From Pseudogulbenkiania sp. MAI-1 (GTDB lineage: Bacteria; Pseudomonadota; Gammaproteobacteria; Burkholderiales; Chromobacteriaceae), in contig NZ_AZUR01000001.1 of NCBI RefSeq assembly GCF_000527175.1, positions 2,766,501 to 2,830,500 on the forward strand: a DNA stretch of 64,000 nt, given 5' to 3'. Both the position numbers and the translations under genes were made by a program. The notes under the pieces were generated by a model that saw only the letters and a program-made list of their open reading frames with translations, was not told where the DNA came from and searched no databases. The stretch's first letter is position 1; every line of letters begins with the position of its first letter. Below are positions 7,288 through 15,429 of the stretch, piece after piece.

Positions 7288-8724
7288 TTACTTCAGCAGC
7301 TGGCTGATGTCCTTGGCCTCCCAGTGCGGGAAGTACTTGCGCACCAGCGCGTTGAGCTCCAGTTCGAAGGCACGCAGGCGCGCCAGGTCGTTGGCTTCGT
7401 GCGCGCTGCTGTCGCTCTGCGCCGCGCCGATGATCATGCCGGCGCCGGCGGTGGCGTTGGACAGGCGGTCGATGACGATCAGGCTGCCGCTGCCGCGGCA
7501 CTGGCGGTAGGCGTCGAACACCACCGGGGCGTTGACGACGACGCGGCACAGGCCGAACTCGTTGAGCTTCAGCTCGTCGGCGGCGAACTGCTCCATGGTG
7601 TTGACGTCGACGCGGTGCAGGATGTGCTCGACGCGGCCGAACACGTTCTTGCCGGCCAGCTTGAAGGCGTACTCCTTGCCGACCTGCAGCGGGGTTTCGT
7701 TCATCCACACGATGTGCGCGTCGAAGGCGGCCGACACCTGCGGCGCGGCCTCGCCGGTGCGCACGATCATGTCGCCGCGCGAGCAGTCGATCTCGTCTTC
7801 CAGCGTCAGGGTGATGGCTTGGCCAACGTGGGCACTGGCCAGATCGCCGTCGGCGGTGACGATGGCCTTGACCTTGCTGGTCTTGCCCGACGGCAGCACG
7901 GTGATCTCGTCGCCCGGGTGCACGCGGCCGGCGGCGATGGTGCCGCAAAAGCCGCGGAAGTCCAGGTTCGGGCGGTTGACGTACTGCACCGGCAGGCGGA
8001 AGGCGTCGAGCGCGTTGTCGTGCGACAGCTCGACCGACTCCAGCAGCTGCATGAAGGTGGCGCCGTCGTACCACGGAGCGCGCTCGCTCGGCTTCACCAC
8101 GTTGTCGCCACGCAGCGCCGAGATCGGCACGAAACGGATGTCCGGGATCGACAGGTGCTCGGCGAAAGCGAGGTAATCGTCGCGAATCTTGTCGAACACC
8201 TCCTGGCTGAAGTCGACCAGGTCCATCTTGTTGATGGCGACGATGACGTGACGGATGCCGAGCTGGCTCACGATGTAACTGTGGCGGCGGGTCTGCGTCT
8301 GCACGCCGCGGCGGGCATCGATCAGGATCACCGCCAGGTCCGAGGTGGAGGCGCCGGTAGCCATGTTGCGGGTGTACTGCTCGTGGCCCGGGCAGTCGGC
8401 GATGATGAACTTGCGCTTCTCGGTGGAGAAATAGCGGTAGGCGACGTCGATGGTGATGCCCTGCTCGCGCTCGGCCTGCAGGCCGTCGACCAGCAAGGCG
8501 AGGTCGATGTCGTCGTCGGTGGTGTTGTACTTCTTGCTGTCCTTCTGGATCGCGGCGAGCTGGTCTTCGAAGATCAGCTTGGAGTCGTGCAGCAGGCGGC
8601 CGATCAGCGTGGACTTGCCGTCATCGACGTTGCCACAGGTGATGAAGCGCAGCAGGTCCTTGTTTTCGTGCTGTTTGAGATAGGCCAGGATATCGCTGGC
8701 AATCAGTTCGGATTGGTGAGACAT
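7288..8724 (-). CDS. cysN: Sulfate adenylyltransferase subunit 1 (GTPase)
   Basis: About 478 residues; the GTP-hydrolysing subunit that drives adenylylation of sulfate by CysD in assimilatory sulfate activation. It is an EF-Tu-like GTPase: G1 GNVDDGKSTLIGRLLHDSK near residue 31, G3 DCPGHEQYTRNMATGAS near 111, G4 NKMD near 165, then beta-barrel domains. No APS-kinase (CysC) fusion is present. I chose the ATG at 8724 (MSHQSELIAS) because GGA lies about 8 bases upstream; an in-frame ATG at 8739 is possible. It lies downstream of cysD (86-base gap) in a cysDN operon and converges on rlmJ. Confidence 0.9.
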   Translation of the reverse strand: MSHQSELIASDILAYLKQHENKDLLRFITCGNVDDGKSTLIGRLLHDSKLIFEDQLAAIQKDSKKYNTTDDDIDLALLVDGLQAEREQGITIDVAYRYFSTEKRKFIIADCPGHEQYTRNMATGASTSDLAVILIDARRGVQTQTRRHSYIVSQLGIRHVIVAINKMDLVDFSQEVFDKIRDDYLAFAEHLSIPDIRFVPISALRGDNVVKPSERAPWYDGATFMQLLESVELSHDNALDAFRLPVQYVNRPNLDFRGFCGTIAAGRVHPGDEITVLPSGKTSKVKAIVTADGDLASAHVGQAITLTLEDEIDCSRGDMIVRTGEAAPQVSAAFDAHIVWMNETPLQVGKEYAFKLAGKNVFGRVEHILHRVDVNTMEQFAADELKLNEFGLCRVVVNAPVVFDAYRQCRGSGSLIVIDRLSNATAGAGMIIGAAQSDSSAHEANDLARLRAFELELNALVRKYFPHWEAKDISQLLK

Positions 8725-8810
8725 GGTGTGTTCCGTCATCTTCGGCCGGCGTGAGGCCGGGGGCGTTCACGTCGGCACGCGGTATTCGCGACAAGCTGTT
8801 CAGGACCGGC

Positions 8811-9725
8811 TTAGAAGTAGCCTTCCATCTTCTTCTTCTCCATCGAACCGGCCTGGTCGTGGTCGATCAGGCGGCCCTGGCGCTCGGAGGTGGTGGTCAG
8901 CAGCATTTCCTGGATGATTTCCGGCAGCGTGGCCGCTTCCGACTCGACCGCGCCGGTCAGCGGGTAACAGCCCAGGGTGCGGAAGCGCACGCTGCGCATT
9001 TCCGGCACTTCGCCCGGCTTGAGCGGCAGGCGCTCGTCGTCGACCATCACCAGCATGCCGTCGCGGTTCACCACCGGGCGCGGCTTGGCAAAATAGAGCG
9101 GCACGATCTCGATGTTTTCGAGGTAGATGTACTGCCAGATGTCCAGCTCGGTCCAGTTGGACAGCGGGAACACGCGGATGCTCTCGCCCTTGTTGATCTT
9201 GCTGTTGTAGATGTTCCAGAGTTCCGGACGCTGGTTTTTCGGATCCCAGCGGTGGTTCTTGTCGCGGAACGAATAGACGCGCTCCTTGGCACGCGACTTC
9301 TCCTCGTCGCGGCGCGCTCCGCCGAAGGCGGCATCGAACTTGTACTTGTTCAGCGCCTGCTTCAGGGCTTCGGTCTTCATCACGTCGGTGTACTTGGCGC
9401 TGCCGTGGTCGAACGGGTTGATGTTGGCGGCCCGCCCTTCTTCGTTGGTGTGCACCAGGAGCTTCATGCCGACCTTCTCCGCCATGCGGTCGCGGAATTC
9501 GATCATGTCGCGGAATTTCCAGGTGGTATCGACATGCAGCAGCGGGAACGGCGGCTTGCCCGGGTAGAACGCCTTGAGCGCGAGGTGCAGCATCACCGCC
9601 GAGTCCTTGCCGATGGAGTACAGCATCACCGGGTTCTCGAATTCCGCCGCCACTTCGCGAATGATATGGATCGACTCCGCTTCCAGTTGTTTGAGGTGAG
9701 TCAGTCTTGCTTCACTGATAGTCAT
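8811..9725 (-). CDS. cysD: Sulfate adenylyltransferase subunit 2
   Basis: 304 residues (E. coli CysD 302). It is a PP-loop ATP-pyrophosphatase: YSIGKDSAVMLHLAL near residue 36 is the SxGKDS PP motif. GGARRDEEKSRAKER near 132 and FPLSNWTELDIWQYI near 185 are family hallmarks. It catalyses ATP + sulfate to APS with CysN. The ATG at 9725 has GGAG about 7 bases upstream; the longer frame to 10637 overlaps a divergent gene and is not used. The upstream region 9835-9900 is AT-rich and is the likely cys promoter, probably CysB-controlled by analogy. Confidence 0.93.
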   Translation of the reverse strand: MTISEARLTHLKQLEAESIHIIREVAAEFENPVMLYSIGKDSAVMLHLALKAFYPGKPPFPLLHVDTTWKFRDMIEFRDRMAEKVGMKLLVHTNEEGRAANINPFDHGSAKYTDVMKTEALKQALNKYKFDAAFGGARRDEEKSRAKERVYSFRDKNHRWDPKNQRPELWNIYNSKINKGESIRVFPLSNWTELDIWQYIYLENIEIVPLYFAKPRPVVNRDGMLVMVDDERLPLKPGEVPEMRSVRFRTLGCYPLTGAVESEAATLPEIIQEMLLTTTSERQGRLIDHDQAGSMEKKKMEGYF

Positions 9726-9935
9726 CTTGCTCCGCCCGCTGTTGGCACGTGGCCAGTTCTGTTCCTGCGTGCAGACGGCACACCCGCCTGCCATTTGACG
9801 CCAATCTACCGGAAGCCCCCTAGCCAGGCAAAACCGAATGGATATATCAATATGCTCTATTAGACAGAAAAAACTGTATAACCAGACATATAGCCGCCAC
9901 ACCGGCAACCGCCCACAAAATGGCGCGAGGAAAAG

Positions 9936-9964
9936 TTGTCCCGAGACGGCGGATTGCTTATATA
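9936..9964 (+). promoter_or_regulatory. Sigma-70-type promoter of the HDOD gene
   Basis: TTGTCC (9936-9941), 17-base spacer, TATATA (9959-9964). The start would fall near 9971, just before the GGGGGAG ribosome-binding site and ATG 9984. Confidence 0.6.
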
Positions 9965-9983
9965 GTCTGCGGGGGAGAAAAGA

Positions 9984-12218
9984 ATGCAACCAACCGCACC
10001 GATCCTGCGCCACGACACCGCCCGGCCGGCCACGGCACCGGCCACCATTGAGGGTACGGCCCGCCACACCTTGTCCTTGCCCCAGAAACTGACCGTCCCC
10101 GATTTCCCGGCCGCCGCGCTGAAACACCCCGGCATCGCCCCGCCGAGCGATCAGGAACACCACGACGGCCTCTGCCTGTGGCACTACGATCTGCCGGCCT
10201 GGCATCCGCTGGCGCGCCTCTTGGCCGAATCGGGCGTGCTGCCGGCCAAGGAGGCGGTCGCGCTGTGCTGCGAGCTGTTGGGCTCCCTGATGCATGCCCA
10301 CGCGCGAGGCCTGGTGCACGGCTGGCTCAACCTGGAACACGTGCTGCTCGACGACGAGCGCAAACCGCACCTGATCGGGCTCGGACTGCTGCCGGCCCCG
10401 CCGGCCAGCGGCTTGCCGCGCATGCGCCAGCGCGACCTGAACGCACTGGGCGGCATCCTGCACCAGTTGCTGACCGGCCAGCCGCCCTGTTCCACGCCCC
10501 TGCGGCAGTTGAACCCGCTGATCGACGAGGAGCTGGAATCCATCGTCGCCGGCGCGCTGGAGAGCGCACCGGGGCAGGGTTTTGCCGACGCCGCCTCGCT
10601 GCTCGCCGCGCTGCAGGCCTGGCTGACCAGCCAGCACCGCTTCATCAAGGGCAGCGCCAACCCGACCGCCTGGGACAACCTGCTGGAACGCATGCGCGTT
10701 TCATCCGACTTCCCCGCCCTGTCCCAGGCCATCCAGGCCATCAACCAGGTCAGCGAGGAGAATACCGGCCGGGTGCAGGAGCTGGCGGAAATCATCCTGC
10801 AGGACTTCTCGCTGACCAACAAGCTGCTGCGGGTGGTCAATTCGGTGCACTACAGCCACTTCGGCGGCGCGGTCAGCACGGTGTCGCGCGCCATCGTCAT
10901 CCTCGGCTTCGACACCATCCGCAACCTGGCGATCACGCTGCTGCTGTTCGAGCACATGCACAACAAGGTGCACGCCGCCGCCCTCAAGGACACCGCGCTG
11001 CGCACCTTCTTCTGCGGCCTGCTGACGCGCGAACTGGCGCAGGACGGCCCCGCCGGCGACAGCGAAGAAGCGCTGATCTGCGGCATGTTCCACCACCTGG
11101 GCGAACTGCTCTGCCGCTTCTACTTCCGTGAAGAGAGCCGACTGATCGACCTCAAGGTGGAGAACGGCCTGAGCCTGACGCAGGCGGCCATTCACACGCT
11201 GGGGCTGGACTTCGCCGCGCTGGGCATGGGCGTGGCCGAACACTGGAGCTTCCCGGAACGCATCGTGCAGAGCATGGAGCTGCTGCCGGCCGGGCCGATC
11301 CGGCCGCCGGCGGGGGCCGCAGGCCGGCTGTGCATCCTGGCCAACCTCGCGGCCGAGCTGACGCGGCTGGCGCAGGCCCCCGGCAGCAACCCGCGCCAGG
11401 CGCTGGAAACCTTGCTGGAACGCTACCAGCGCGTGCTGCCGCTGAACGCCGACAAGGTCATCGGGCATCTGCGCGAGGCGCTGAGGGCATTCGATGAACA
11501 TGTCGACTCCATCGGCATCACGGCCCGCCCCGACAGCTTCCTCACCCGCCTGCGCAGCACGCCCTTGCTGGCCGGCACCAAGCGCGTTGGCACGCCGCCG
11601 CGGCCCGACATACAGGCCGTATTGTCGAACCGCCCGCTGGAACTGGAGCTCGACCTGATGCTGGAACCGGCCGCCGCCCTCGAACCGGCCAGCGCCAGCA
11701 GCCAGCGCCTGCTCAGCGCCGGCATACAGGAAATCACCCATGCCCTGCTCGCTCCGTTCAACCTGAACGAGCTGTTGCAGACGGTGCTGGAAACGCTGTT
11801 CCGCGCCATGCCCTTCGAGCATGTGCTGCTGTGCACGCGCGACCCGCGGCTCGGCCAGATGGTGGCGCGCTTCGGCTTCGGCGAGCGCATCGGCGAACTG
11901 ATTCCGTGCTTCCGTTTCAGCCTGCAGGAGCCGGCCAACGTGTTCCGCGTTGCGCTCGAGCGCAACGCCGACATCCTGATCGAGGACGTCAACGCGCCCA
12001 ATATCGCCGGCCGCATCCCGGAGTGGTTCCGCCGCACCACGCCGGCGGAGACCTTCCTGATCCTGCCGCTGGTGCTGGAGAACAAGCCGATCGGCTGCCT
12101 GTACGGCGAGCGGCAGCGCGCCCACAGCCTGAAGCCCGACGCGGAAACGCTGAACCTGCTCAAGGCGCTGCGCAACCAGGCGCTGCTGGCGATACGCCAG
12201 AAACAGGCCGGCGGGTGA
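9984..12218 (+). CDS. Pseudokinase-HDOD-GAF signalling protein
   Basis: 744 residues in three parts. Residues about 40-215 resemble a Ser/Thr protein kinase C-lobe: HGWLNLEHVLLDDE (112-125) aligns with the HRDLKPENILLD catalytic loop, but the catalytic Asp is gone, and GLG replaces DFG near 132. That predicts a non-catalytic kinase fold. Residues about 230-430 are an HDOD domain (LLRVVNSVHY, VSRAIVILGFDTIRNLAI), a degenerate HD fold found in signalling proteins. Residues about 575-740 look like a GAF sensor domain (ETLFRAMPFEHVLLCTRD, then LVLENKPIGCLYGER). No membrane segments. It has its own promoter and is divergent from cysDN. The output partner is not apparent. The kinase assignment is by eye from short motifs. 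Confidence 0.75.
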   Translation: MQPTAPILRHDTARPATAPATIEGTARHTLSLPQKLTVPDFPAAALKHPGIAPPSDQEHHDGLCLWHYDLPAWHPLARLLAESGVLPAKEAVALCCELLGSLMHAHARGLVHGWLNLEHVLLDDERKPHLIGLGLLPAPPASGLPRMRQRDLNALGGILHQLLTGQPPCSTPLRQLNPLIDEELESIVAGALESAPGQGFADAASLLAALQAWLTSQHRFIKGSANPTAWDNLLERMRVSSDFPALSQAIQAINQVSEENTGRVQELAEIILQDFSLTNKLLRVVNSVHYSHFGGAVSTVSRAIVILGFDTIRNLAITLLLFEHMHNKVHAAALKDTALRTFFCGLLTRELAQDGPAGDSEEALICGMFHHLGELLCRFYFREESRLIDLKVENGLSLTQAAIHTLGLDFAALGMGVAEHWSFPERIVQSMELLPAGPIRPPAGAAGRLCILANLAAELTRLAQAPGSNPRQALETLLERYQRVLPLNADKVIGHLREALRAFDEHVDSIGITARPDSFLTRLRSTPLLAGTKRVGTPPRPDIQAVLSNRPLELELDLMLEPAAALEPASASSQRLLSAGIQEITHALLAPFNLNELLQTVLETLFRAMPFEHVLLCTRDPRLGQMVARFGFGERIGELIPCFRFSLQEPANVFRVALERNADILIEDVNAPNIAGRIPEWFRRTTPAETFLILPLVLENKPIGCLYGERQRAHSLKPDAETLNLLKALRNQALLAIRQKQAGG

Positions 12219-12385
12219 ATCGGCGTGGCGAGAATGCCGCACCGGCCGGCGGCGGCAGGATCGGCCATCCGGCCATGCTGCCCCGCCATGCCCGGCGAGC
12301 CTCGCGCGAAGATGCGCCGCTCGCGGGGTGCTGAAATACACCTATCCTGAAGAAGGCATGCAAGACGTTTTCGCGACGACGCATA

Positions 12386-12415
12386 TTGACGTTTACGTAA
12401 ACGTTACACTATGTT
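12386..12415 (+). promoter_or_regulatory. Palindromic operator overlapping the hbd promoter
   Basis: ACGTTTACGTAAACGT (12389-12404) is a perfect 16-base palindrome. It overlaps a -35-like TTGACG (12386-12391) and the spacer before TATGTT (12410-12415, 18-base spacer), placing it for repression. The core TTTACGTAAA recurs before mmsA (13430-13451). It resembles sites I recall for LiuR, a MerR-family regulator of branched-chain amino acid degradation; that identity is an inference. Confidence 0.65.
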
Positions 12416-12442
12416 GGTGGGCACATCCCACAAGGAGGCATC

Positions 12443-13291
12443 ATGGCAATTACCCGCATCGGCGTGATCGGCGCCGGCACCATGGGCAACGGCATCACCC
12501 AGACGTTCGCCCGACATGGCTTTCAGGTCACGATGGTCGATACCTCGCCGCAGGCGCTGGAAAACGGGCTCGCCGCCATCCGCGCGAGCCTGGCCAAGCT
12601 GGAAAAGAAAGCCTTGCTCAGCCCGGCCGACACTGCCCTCACCCTGTCCAACATCGCCACCGCCGGCAGCCTGGCCGCCCTGGCCGGCTGTGAGCTGGTG
12701 GTGGAAGCCGCCACCGAGAACGCCACGATCAAGGAGAGTATCTTCCGCGAGCTGGCGCGCCTCCTGCCGGCCGAGGCCATCCTGGCCTCGAACACCTCGT
12801 CCATCTCGCTGACCCGCATCGCCGCCTGGGTCGAGCGCCCGGAACGGGTGGTCGGCATGCATTTCATGAACCCGGTGCCGCTGATGCCGCTGGTGGAGAT
12901 CATCCGCGCCTTGCAGACTGACGACGCCACCCACCAGCAGGTGCACGCGCTGGCCGTGGAGCTGGGCAAGACGCCGGTGACGGTGAAGGACGGCCCGGGC
13001 TTCGTCTCCAATCGCATCCTGATGCCGATGATCAACGAGGCCGTGTTCGCGCTGTACGAGAACCTGGCCAGCGCCGAGGACATCGACACGGTGATGAAAC
13101 TCGGCATGAACCACCCGATCGGCCCGCTGGCGCTGGCCGACCTGATCGGGCTGGATACCTGCCTTGCCATCATGAACATCCTTCACGACGAATTCCGTGA
13201 CAGCAAGTACCGCGCCTGCCCGCTGCTGGCGCAGATGGTGGCGGCCGGCCGGCTCGGGCGCAAGAGCGGAAAAGGCTTTTACTCTTATTAA
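12443..13291 (+). CDS. hbd: 3-hydroxyacyl-CoA (3-hydroxybutyryl-CoA) dehydrogenase
   Basis: 282 residues, the usual size of single-domain-pair HBD enzymes that oxidise (S)-3-hydroxyacyl-CoA with NAD(P). The N-terminus carries the Rossmann motif GVIGAGTMGNGI (residues 7-18). Near 115, SNTSSISLTRIA is followed by GMHFMNPVPLMPLVE near 138, which includes the catalytic His. NHPIGPLALADLIGLD near 222 lies in the C-terminal dimerisation domain. AAGGAGG lies just before ATG 12443. The gene heads the acyl-CoA catabolic cluster and has its own palindromic operator. Whether it serves fatty acid, PHB or branched-chain catabolism cannot be told from sequence. Confidence 0.88.
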   Translation: MAITRIGVIGAGTMGNGITQTFARHGFQVTMVDTSPQALENGLAAIRASLAKLEKKALLSPADTALTLSNIATAGSLAALAGCELVVEAATENATIKESIFRELARLLPAEAILASNTSSISLTRIAAWVERPERVVGMHFMNPVPLMPLVEIIRALQTDDATHQQVHALAVELGKTPVTVKDGPGFVSNRILMPMINEAVFALYENLASAEDIDTVMKLGMNHPIGPLALADLIGLDTCLAIMNILHDEFRDSKYRACPLLAQMVAAGRLGRKSGKGFYSY

Positions 13292-13690
13292 TCAGCGCAT
13301 TACCTATAATCCCCGTCACACCCGCCCGCCGGGTGTGACGGAAGCACAACAGCCGGTTTTTTCCTCTCGCCGGTCGGCCCACAAAGCCCTTGCAAAAAAC
13401 CAAGCGCTTGCTTAGTTTAACGAGAAAGCATTACCTTTACGTAAAGGTAATCAGGCTACTGGACGCCATGTCATACCCCGCCCTGGCTGTGCCGACGCTG
13501 GGTCCGTACCGGTCCCGTCGCCCACCAGGATGACGCCGCGTTCGCGCCAGGAAGCGGCTCCCATGCCAGAACCGCTCCCGCCGCCCGGCAGATCAGGAAA
13601 ATGATCTCCGCCCCGGCGACTACGATTAAAGAAAAGCCTGCGGCCAATGCAATCACCGCAGCGGCTGTCACAACATCAGGAGATAGCACC
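13292..13690. other. 399-base intergenic region with operators, otherwise empty
   Basis: The first half contains the mmsA promoter and operator sites (13390-13451). From 13452 to 13680 I see no credible gene or strong hairpin, only GC-rich sequence. Frames crossing it (13471-14097 minus, and the upstream extension of the mmsA frame from 13601) look spurious. Confidence 0.6.
13390..13451 (+). promoter_or_regulatory. mmsA promoter region with two different palindromic operators
   Basis: TTGCAA (13390-13395) and a weak TAGTTT (13413-13418) form a possible promoter. CAAGCGCTTG (13401-13410), a perfect 10-base palindrome, sits in its spacer, a position typical of TetR-family repressor sites. A perfect 22-base palindrome at 13430-13451 (ATTACCTTTAC and its complement) contains the same TTTACGTAAA core as the hbd operator. 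Two separate repressors are therefore plausible. Confidence 0.6.
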
Positions 13691-15190
13691 ATGAGCCACC
13701 TTCCCACCATCAAGCTGCTGATCAACGGCGAGTTCGTCGAGTCGAAGACGAGCGACTGGCGCGACGTGGTCAACCCGGCCACGCAAGAAGTGCTGGCGCG
13801 GGTGCCGATGGCCACGCCGGAGGAAGTCGCCGCCGCCGTGGCCGCCGCCAAGACCGCGTTCCAGAGCTGGAAGAAGACGCCGATCGGCGCGCGCGCCCGC
13901 ATCTTCCTCAAATACCAGCAGCTGATCCGCGAACACATGAAGGAACTCGCCGCCATCCTCACCGCCGAGCAAGGCAAGACGCTGGCCGACGCCGAGGGCG
14001 ACGTGTTCCGCGGGCTGGAAGTGGTCGAGCACGCCGCCAACATCGGCAACCTGCAACTGGGCGAACACGCCGAGAACGTGGCGAGCGGCGTCGACACCTA
14101 CACCGTGCAGCAGCCGCTGGGCGTGTGCGCCGGCATCACCCCGTTCAACTTCCCGGCGATGATCCCGCTGTGGATGTTCCCGATGGCCATCGCCTGCGGC
14201 AACACCTTCGTGCTGAAGCCATCCGAGCAGGACCCGATGGTGACGATGCGGCTGGTGGAACTGGCGCTGGAAGCCGGCATCCCGGCCGGCGTGCTGAACG
14301 TGGTGCACGGTGGCGCGGCGGTGGTCGACGCCCTGTGCGACCACCCGGACATCAAGGCATTGTCCTTCGTCGGCTCGACCCCTGTCGGCACCCACGTCTA
14401 CCAGCGCGCGAGCCAGGCCGGCAAGCGCGTGCAGTGCATGATGGGCGCCAAGAACCACGCCATCGTGCTGCCCGACGCCAACAAGGAGCAGGCATTGAAC
14501 CAGCTGGTCGGGGCCGGCTTCGGCGCCGCCGGCCAGCGTTGCATGGCGATCTCGGTAGCGATCCTGGTGGGCGAGGCGCAGAACTGGATACCCGAGCTGG
14601 TGGCCAAGGCCCGTGCGCTCAAGGTCGGCCCGGGCCAGGACAACCCGGATCTGGGACCGCTGATTTCCGGTGCGGCGCGCGCGCGCGTCGAGGGGCTGAT
14701 CGCCAAGGGTATCGAGCAAGGCGCGAAACTCGAGCTGGACGGCCGCCACGTGCAGGTGCCCGGCCATGAACAGGGCAACTTCGTCGGCCCGACCATCTTC
14801 TCCGGCGTCGAACCCGGCATGGCGATCTACGACCAGGAAATCTTCGGGCCGGTGCTGTGCCTGGTGGCGGCCGATTCGCTCGACGACGCCATCGCGCTGA
14901 TCAACGCCAACCCGCACGGCAACGGTACCGCCATCTTCACCCAGAGCGGCGCGGCGGCACGCAAGTTCCAGGAGGAGATCGACGTCGGCCAGGTCGGCAT
15001 CAACGTGCCGATCCCGGTGCCGGTGCCCTTGTTCTCGTTCACTGGCTCGCGCGGTTCGAAACTCGGCGACTTGGGGCCTTACGGCAAACAGGTGATCCTG
15101 TTCTATACCCAGACCAAGACCATCACCAGCCGCTGGTTCGACGACGCCGCCTCGAGCGGCAAGGTGAATACGACGATTTCGCTGCACTGA
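13691..15190 (+). CDS. mmsA: Methylmalonate-semialdehyde dehydrogenase (CoA-acylating)
   Basis: 499 residues, standard for MmsA, which converts methylmalonate semialdehyde, CoA and NAD to propionyl-CoA and CO2, the last step of valine catabolism in this cluster. It is an aldehyde dehydrogenase fold. GITPFNFPAMIPLWMFPMAI near residue 147 is characteristic of MmsA. The catalytic Cys lies in GAAGQRCMAISVA near 282. The GVNVPIPVPVPLFSF-like stretch near 440 reads GINVPIPVPVPLFSF here. AGGAGA lies about 8 bases before ATG 13691; the frame opens upstream at 13601 but that extension is not conserved-looking. Confidence 0.93.
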   Translation: MSHLPTIKLLINGEFVESKTSDWRDVVNPATQEVLARVPMATPEEVAAAVAAAKTAFQSWKKTPIGARARIFLKYQQLIREHMKELAAILTAEQGKTLADAEGDVFRGLEVVEHAANIGNLQLGEHAENVASGVDTYTVQQPLGVCAGITPFNFPAMIPLWMFPMAIACGNTFVLKPSEQDPMVTMRLVELALEAGIPAGVLNVVHGGAAVVDALCDHPDIKALSFVGSTPVGTHVYQRASQAGKRVQCMMGAKNHAIVLPDANKEQALNQLVGAGFGAAGQRCMAISVAILVGEAQNWIPELVAKARALKVGPGQDNPDLGPLISGAARARVEGLIAKGIEQGAKLELDGRHVQVPGHEQGNFVGPTIFSGVEPGMAIYDQEIFGPVLCLVAADSLDDAIALINANPHGNGTAIFTQSGAAARKFQEEIDVGQVGINVPIPVPVPLFSFTGSRGSKLGDLGPYGKQVILFYTQTKTITSRWFDDAASSGKVNTTISLH

Positions 15191-15200
15191 CAAACCATCA

Positions 15201-15344
15201 AGAGCCGCTAGCAAAACCCAGCGTAGCGATGCGGGCTAGGCGCGCTGCCGCAGACAGTACAGGCAGTACGGCACGTGCTTGCTGGGCGAATCAAAGATTC
15301 GCACGCGAGCGCAACAACGCCAGCAGGGTATTGTGAGCGGCTCT
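15201..15344. repeat. 144-bp inverted-repeat (MITE-like) element
   Basis: Terminal arms AGAGCCGCT (15201-15209) and AGCGGCTCT (15336-15344) are perfect complements. Inward similarity continues (AAAACCC against GGGTATT). The interior contains CTAGGCGCGCTGCCGCAGAC and ACAGTACAGGCAGTACGGCA, the style of dispersed repeats in Neisseriales genomes (from memory). There is no ORF. It fills most of the mmsA-acyl-CoA dehydrogenase gap. Confidence 0.6.
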
Positions 15345-15429
15345 CAGGGCGGTACGTTCACCACCCTGGACGCACCGCACATCGACATCCGCCCGCCTAC
15401 CCGGCGGGCCAGACAGGATTGGCCGAAAC

